64,000 nucleotides of DNA, taken from assembly GCA_027946365.1 (NCBI GenBank), contig JAPEUQ010000010.1:1488001-1552000 (forward strand), read 5' to 3'. Shown here piece by piece: positions 59,019-64,000 of this stretch; position 1 is the first letter of the stretch; the number at the start of each line of letters is the position of its first letter. A model generated the notes under the pieces. The model searched no databases, was not told the origin of the DNA, and saw nothing but the letters and a program-made list of their open reading frames with translations. Source of the stretch: Kalmusia sp. IMI 367209 (taxonomy: Eukaryota; Ascomycota; Dothideomycetes; Pleosporales; Didymosphaeriaceae). Position numbers and translations under genes: made by a program.

Positions 59019-59362
59019 GAAGAAGGAGGATGTCATGATGGATAAGAAATACTGTGTATCAAATGAGAATGCTACTATGAAAATTATTCACCTCCGCCAC
59101 GAAAAACGTCGGTTACGTAGGCTCTACGACTTCGAAAATACAACAGAGCTCTAGCTCATCTAAGCTACCCGTCTTACTCTAGAATAGGAAGGTAAATATA
59201 TCTATTTAACTATAAAATAGTATCACCGCTACCTTAAGATATAGTGATATTTATTAGGATCTAGAATTCTAAGGGGTCTACGCCCATTTTATATATAATT
59301 ACTAGATCTTATTTACTAATAGTCATCACGACTATATTATAGACGTTAAGTCATGTAACTAC

Positions 59363-59450
59363 TTTATAGAGAGTACTCTATAGTAACTATTTTATAGAGA
59401 GTACTCTATAGTAACCACTCTATAGAGTACTCTATAAAGAGTACCCTCTT
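59363..59450. repeat. short tandem repeat with TATAGAGAGTACTCTATA palindrome
   Basis: Three imperfect copies of a unit about 30 bp long. Each contains a near-palindrome around AGAGTACTCT in AT-rich DNA. Confidence 0.75.
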
Positions 59451-59780
59451 CTAGATATATAACCTAAGTATAAACTCCTTAATAAATTTATATTTAATCT
59501 AAGTTATAATCTTAAAATAAGTTAGTAATTTATCTTTTAGATTTTCTAGCTTTTTATCTTTTTCTTTTAACTATACTTTTATCTAAAATTAACTACTAAC
59601 CTCTTAAAACTAGCTACTCTAAGTTAGGCTTTAATATCTTAAATATTCTTAATATAAATATAAATAGAATCTCTATTTCTAGTTAAAATTATAGTATAGA
59701 TTCTATTAATAATAAAACTATAAGACCTAATCTTTTTTATAGAGTATATTTCTATATTAATAGTTAACTTTTCTAGTTAA

Positions 59781-60679
59781 CGTGTTTTATAAGCGAGTCG
59801 CCAACCTAAGCGAGTCACCAACGCGATTTTATACTAGAAAATCAAAAGTCTAGAGCTCTATATCTCTAAATCTAATTAATAAAAATTTCTAAAATTTTAA
59901 CTAGTAGTAGTTATCTATATATTTTCTAGATTCTATAAGTTTTAACTTAGTAGCTAATTTATTACGTAAGCTATACTAGCTTAAAAATCTTTTTTAAAAA
60001 TTCTTAGTTTCTTTAGTATCTATAGTACTAGTAGAGCTATAAATTTATAAATTAAATATTATATTTTTATATATAAAATACTCTTTTATGTAATTATTAA
60101 AAGCTAAGTATAAAGAAAAGTAGTAGTTACTAGGATTAGAAAATTTAAGCGAGTTTAGCTTATTTTCTAATAACTTCTCTATAGACTTACTAATTTATAT
60201 ATAACTTTAATATACTATAGTTTATATAAGAATTATATTATATATAAAATTTTAGATTATTATACCTTACTATAGTAGAGTTATCTAAGAAAAAGTAGAT
60301 TTTAGTACTTAGTAGCTTTAAGCTAATATAGCTTACGTAATATAATAGTTACTAAGTTAAAACTTATAAAGTTTAGAATTTATATATATAGCTACTACTA
60401 GTTTAAATTTTAGATTATTATATCTTACTATAGTAGAGTTATCTAAGAAAAGGTAGATTTTAGTACTTTATAGTTTTAAGCTAATATAACTTACGTAATA
60501 TAGTAGCTACTAAGTTAGAATTTAAAAAATCTAAAGCTAATATATATAGCTACTACTAGTTAAAATTCTAGAAATTTTTATTAATTATATTTAGAGATAT
60601 AAAGCTCTAGATCTTTAATTTTCTAGTATAAAATCACGTTGACGACTCGCTTGGGTTGGCGACTCGCTTATGAAACACG
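59781..60679. mobile_element. 0.9-kb element with 206-bp terminal inverted repeats, TTAA flanks
   Basis: The left end 59781-59986 and right end 60474-60679 are inverted copies of each other, 206 bp each. The outermost part contains two direct copies of AAGCGAGTCGCCAAC-like sequence. TTAA flanks both ends. Differences between the arms are mostly C/T or G/A, as expected from RIP. There is no transposase frame, so it is a non-autonomous (MITE-like) or eroded DNA transposon. TTAA could be a piggyBac-like target duplication, or TA of a Tc1/mariner type embedded in it. Confidence 0.8.
60247..60562. repeat. 158-bp tandem duplication overlapping the right TIR
   Basis: Segments 60247-60404 and 60405 to about 60562 are near-identical (both start AAATTTTAGATTATTAT). 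The second copy contains the inner part of the right terminal inverted repeat, so the duplication arose inside the element. Confidence 0.8.
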
Positions 60680-61011
60680 TTAAATCTATACTTCTTTAAT
60701 AGCTTAAACTTAAAAAATAATAAAAAAGTAATCTTTACTTTATATCTTATATAAGATAATACTTTTAAATAAATCCGCCCTTATATACGCTAATACTTAG
60801 GAGAAGAAAATACTAAAGATAATATAATAAACTATATTATTAAAGATTATAATAACTTTAAAGTTAAGATTAAATAATTTTTTAATATATTTAATAAATA
60901 ATCTATTACTAGACTGGTAAATAGGTATAGGTTGGGTTAAGATTAGATTAGATTATATAAGACCTAATCTAACCTATACCTAAACCCATTAATTTAGTGC
61001 TAGTAATAGAT

Positions 61012-61060
61012 ATAGGTTAGGGTTAGGTTACTAAAATTAGGGTTAGGTTAGGGTTAAGGT
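61012..61060. repeat. degenerate telomere-like TTAGGG/TTAGG motifs
   Basis: Several copies of GGGTTAGG/TTAGGG spaced irregularly (for example AGGTTAGGGTTAGGTTA, then TTAGGGTTAGGTTAGGGTTA). A loosely inverted counterpart (AACCTATACCTAAACCC) lies at 60971-60987. Confidence 0.7.
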
Positions 61061-62943
61061 ATATAGTTATGTCTAGGGTCTAAGTAATTATAATTAATTA
61101 ATATATTTCTATTTACGTCTTAGTCGTTTTTTTAATTATGATTATTATTAAGGTGGTATTAAATAAAATGATAATATATATTAGTCTATTCTAGTTAATA
61201 ATAGTTTATAAAAGTCCCTAGTAGTCTCTAATAGTCTATAATAATTTATAGAAATCCTAATATAACTTTATAAATAAAATTAATAAAGAAAGCTTTATAT
61301 ATAAAGTAGAGTTAATTAGGTTTACTTAAGTAATGAAATAAAGAATAATAAGCTAATAACTTATATAGTATTAGCTTAAATTATAGGCCTTAGCATCTTA
61401 AATAGAGAGGATATAGAATAGATATAACACAGTTCTTTATAGTAATTAAAAAAAAATATCATAGTAATCTTTACTTTAAAATTCTTAATTATCTTTATTA
61501 CTATAGTTTATAGTTATATATACACTATCTATTTAATATAGTGATTCACAGTGACTCTAGAGATTAACTAATAATACTAATATTAGATAATTAAGAGTCT
61601 CATTATCTCAGATTAATTATTTAATATAATATAATAATCTCAACGTGATTCTATAGTAAAGCTAAGAGACTATATAGACTATACTACCTAGATAGCTTAA
61701 CTAAAAGCTAGATACGTCGTATATAATATATAGGATAAAGTTAATCTAATAGCTTTAATTCTATTACTACTTAAACTACTAGAACCCCTTATACTATAAA
61801 TGGCTAACTATATACCTATAGTAAATATTAATGTACTAGAAAGATAATTTAAGATATTTATAATAGGATAAAAGGCATTTAAAGAAGACCTTAAATACTA
61901 TAAAATCCTTATTAATTACTATAAAAGTGATAGGCATAAATATAAAAAAGAAAAGGTAAATATTTAATAGATTATCTCTTTTATCTAGTCTATAATATTA
62001 TTATATCTACTATATATCTATTATATACCTAAACTACTAATATAAGATTAGATTACTAATCTAAAACTAATGGTTGGTATAAATAAAAGATTTAAAAGGT
62101 TTTAAGTATAGGATAGATACTTATCTACACTTAAACTAATGCGGAACCTATTAAACTAGAATATATAATTTATAAAATATAACTAAATAGCTACTAAAGT
62201 AGAGACGTATAATATCCCTAAGTTATAGTTAATTAATACTATTATAGGTGACTTTCTTATAGCCATAAATAAGGTTATAAACACCTAGGCCATAACGTTT
62301 AAAAATAATAGCTAATACGTTACTAAGATAACTAGATAAGAGATAATAAAACGTTTCTAAGAGTATATAATATAAAATCACCCCTTAGATTAAAGAAAAA
62401 TAGGGCTAGTTTTATAGCTAGTAATATATTAGGTAGATTAACTCTTACTAGCGGTGTAATTAACTAGAATTATAATAAAAATATCTTTTAGATTAATAAT
62501 ATACTATTTAAGAACTAGGAAGACCCTATTATTAACGTCTAAACGGTAAAAATGATATTAATTAAAAAAGACTTAAAAATAAGAATCTAATATAGTAGCT
62601 AAAAGATACCCTATTTATAAATAATATTATATTATTAAGGACTACTTCTATGTCAATTCAGACTAAGCACCTAAATAGTAGATTCTAAATAAGGTAATTA
62701 ATAACCTTATAAATTTTAAATATAAGAATAACTTAACGTTTATAGGGTTAATTAGAGGATAGAGTAAACCTTAAATCTAAACCTTAATAATAAAATAATA
62801 CTATATCCCTAAATTATATCACTAAGATAGAGTTAAATTATCTCTAGGGGCGAAAATGAGGTTCGCTCTATAATAGAATTTAATTTTAACTACTTAGTAA
62901 GGCAGATGCACATTAATAAGGTCTAGATAATAGGATGCTTACT

Positions 62944-63152
62944 CTTACCCCTAGGGGTAAGGCTATGGAGTGGTGTTAATAGTAGGAAACTACCTCTTAC
63001 CCCTAGGGGTAAGGCTATAAAATGATATTAATAGAGGGAAATTATCTCTTACCCCTAGGGGCAACGCCCTAAAGAAGGTCTTAATAGTAAAAATCTATTT
63101 CTTACCCCTAGAGATAAGGGTATAAAGTAGCCTTAATAGTAGTAAACTTAGT
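62944..63152. repeat. 52-bp minisatellite, four copies
   Basis: Units start at 62944, 62996, 63048 and 63101 (spacing 52, 52, 53). The first two begin with the perfect 18-bp palindrome CTTACCCCTAGGGGTAAG. Confidence 0.88.
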
Positions 63153-63192
63153 TTTACCCCTCCCCATATAAACCAGGTAGATGTTACCCCCA

Positions 63193-63277
63193 GGGGGCAT
63201 CCTCCGCCAAGTCGCCTCACCAAAATGCGCCTTGGCAGGAGGCATCCTCCGCCAAGAATTGGGGGCATCCTCCACGC
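63193..63277. repeat. GC-rich triple repeat GGCATCCTCCGCCAAG
   Basis: Three copies at 63193-63211, 63238-63256 and 63261-63277 (last one truncated), in a short GC-rich island within AT-rich DNA. Confidence 0.8.
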
Positions 63278-63477
63278 TAGTTCAAAAGGGTAAATCTAGG
63301 TAACCAGCCTAGTTAAAAAAAATCTAAAATGCTAGTTTTATAGAGCTTGATTTCTACTTTCCAGAGGTGTATTTAGTGTTATAATAGGTGAAGGCGTCGC
63401 TGAGATATACTTAGGGGTGAAACGATGCCAGTAAGGTAGGGTTAGGTTACCCCTAGGGGCGAAAAAGTGGTGCAAGG

Positions 63478-64000
63478 ACGACCCATAGGGGTAAAGACCC
63501 TATAGAAGACTACCCCCAGGGGCAAAGACTCTAATAGAGTCATAAAAATAAAGACTTTATAAAAGACTGCCCCTAGGGGTAAAGACTCTAGTAGACTGCC
63601 GTAGGAGTAAAGACTCTACGAAAGACTACCCCTGGGGGTAAAGACTCTAGTAGACTACTATAGAAGTAAAGACTCTACGGAAGACTACCCCTAGGGGTAA
63701 AGACTCTAGCAGACTACCCTAGAAGTAAAGACTCTATAGAAGACTACCCCTGGGGGCAAAGACTCTGGTAGAGTTATAGAAATAAAGACTTTATAAAAGA
63801 CTGCCCCTGGGGGTAAAGACTCTAGTAGACTATTATAGGAGTAAAGACTCTATAGAAGACTACCCCTAAGGGCAAAGACTCTAGTAGACTACCCCTAAGA
63901 ATAAAGACTCTATAGAAGACTATCCCTAGGGGCAAAGACTCTAGTAGAGTTATAAAAGTAAAGACTTTATAAAAGACTACCCCTAGGGGTAAAGACTCTA
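63478..64000. repeat. 58-60 bp minisatellite running off the window end
   Basis: At least nine units with the core GACTACCCCTAGGGGTAAAGACTC. Clear starts are at 63624, 63683, 63742, 63799, 63858, 63918 and 63975, and earlier copies are less regular. The core holds the palindrome TACCCCTAGGGGTA, shared with the 52-bp repeat upstream. A second half-unit (AGTAAAGACTCTATAGAA) alternates with it. Confidence 0.9.

Larger units (their letters stand above)
59090..64000. repeat. AT-rich, RIP-like gene-free repeat tract (subtelomeric or isochore-like)
   Basis: Composition changes abruptly near 59.1-59.2 kb to very AT-rich, TA-dinucleotide-dense DNA with no open frame of useful length. This is the signature expected of repeat-induced point mutation acting on transposons. 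It contains inverted repeats, tandem duplications and minisatellites listed separately. The parent transposon families cannot be named by eye. A less mutated GC patch lies at 63.18-63.29 kb. Confidence 0.85.

Noticed and set aside
61012..61060. A true chromosome end
   Set aside because: Repeats are short, degenerate and followed by 3 kb of other sequence, so it is not a terminal telomere.
63478..64000. CRISPR-like regular repeats
   Set aside because: The host is eukaryotic, there are no unique spacers, and units are contiguous 58-60 bp; it is a minisatellite.
1..64000. tRNA and rRNA genes
   Set aside because: Scanning by eye for B-box-like sequence (for example near 3985, 43611 and 50571) found no cloverleaf-compatible partner; none can be supported without a covariance search.

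Overview
The window is nuclear DNA of a filamentous ascomycete. Gene content, many 44-185 nt spliceosomal introns and an AT-rich tract that looks RIP-mutated (repeat-induced point mutation) fit a Dothideomycete, most likely Pleosporales. That placement is from pattern recognition; no search was run. Most genes needed exon joining by hand. Introns were placed from GT-AG (once GC-AG) sites, reading-frame phase and family conservation.

Layout. 0-3.4 kb: 3' end of a DUR3-type urea transporter and a PTH11/rhodopsin-like membrane protein. 5.6-16.2 kb: the SWR1 chromatin-remodelling ATPase, two lineage-specific unknown proteins, and a frameshifted secreted His/Lys-rich repeat protein. 19.3-27.5 kb: a compact housekeeping block with TMA23-like G-patch protein, SDR dehydrogenase, UTP11, a secreted calcineurin-like phosphoesterase, CMC1 and TAF9. 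27.7-42.6 kb: a membrane-anchored FN3/coiled-coil protein divergent from lipin (PAH1/NED1), then THG1 with a very large low-complexity insertion, and an MFS transporter with a 515-residue cytoplasmic N-terminal extension.

43.9-54.2 kb is accessory and decaying. It holds a Zn2Cys6 regulator with a stop at codon 3 and a 5-nt frameshifting insertion, a nearly intact DUF1445 (UPF0317/YcsI) protein, a divergent 5-oxoprolinase pseudogene with many stops and frameshifts, and a Ser/Thr-rich single-pass membrane protein. DUF1445 beside 5-oxoprolinase suggests a D-glutamate/5-oxoproline catabolic module, since bacterial ycsI also sits with 5-oxoprolinase genes. 57.4-59.0 kb: a small His/Met-rich secreted protein divergent from a CTR copper transporter pseudogene.

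59.1-64.0 kb is AT-rich, gene-free repeat DNA. It contains a 0.9 kb element with 206-bp terminal inverted repeats flanked by TTAA, a 158-bp tandem duplication, degenerate TTAGGG-like motifs, and two minisatellites built on the palindrome ACCCCTAGGGGT, one running off the window end.

Several genes (lipin, TAF9, the His-rich protein, the 53 kb membrane protein, possibly THG1) carry single-base frameshifts, mostly in short homopolymers, inside otherwise well-conserved frames. Residual sequencing or assembly indels are a serious alternative to real gene loss there. The stops in 5-oxoprolinase and CTR are different: they look like C-to-T transitions and are more likely biological.
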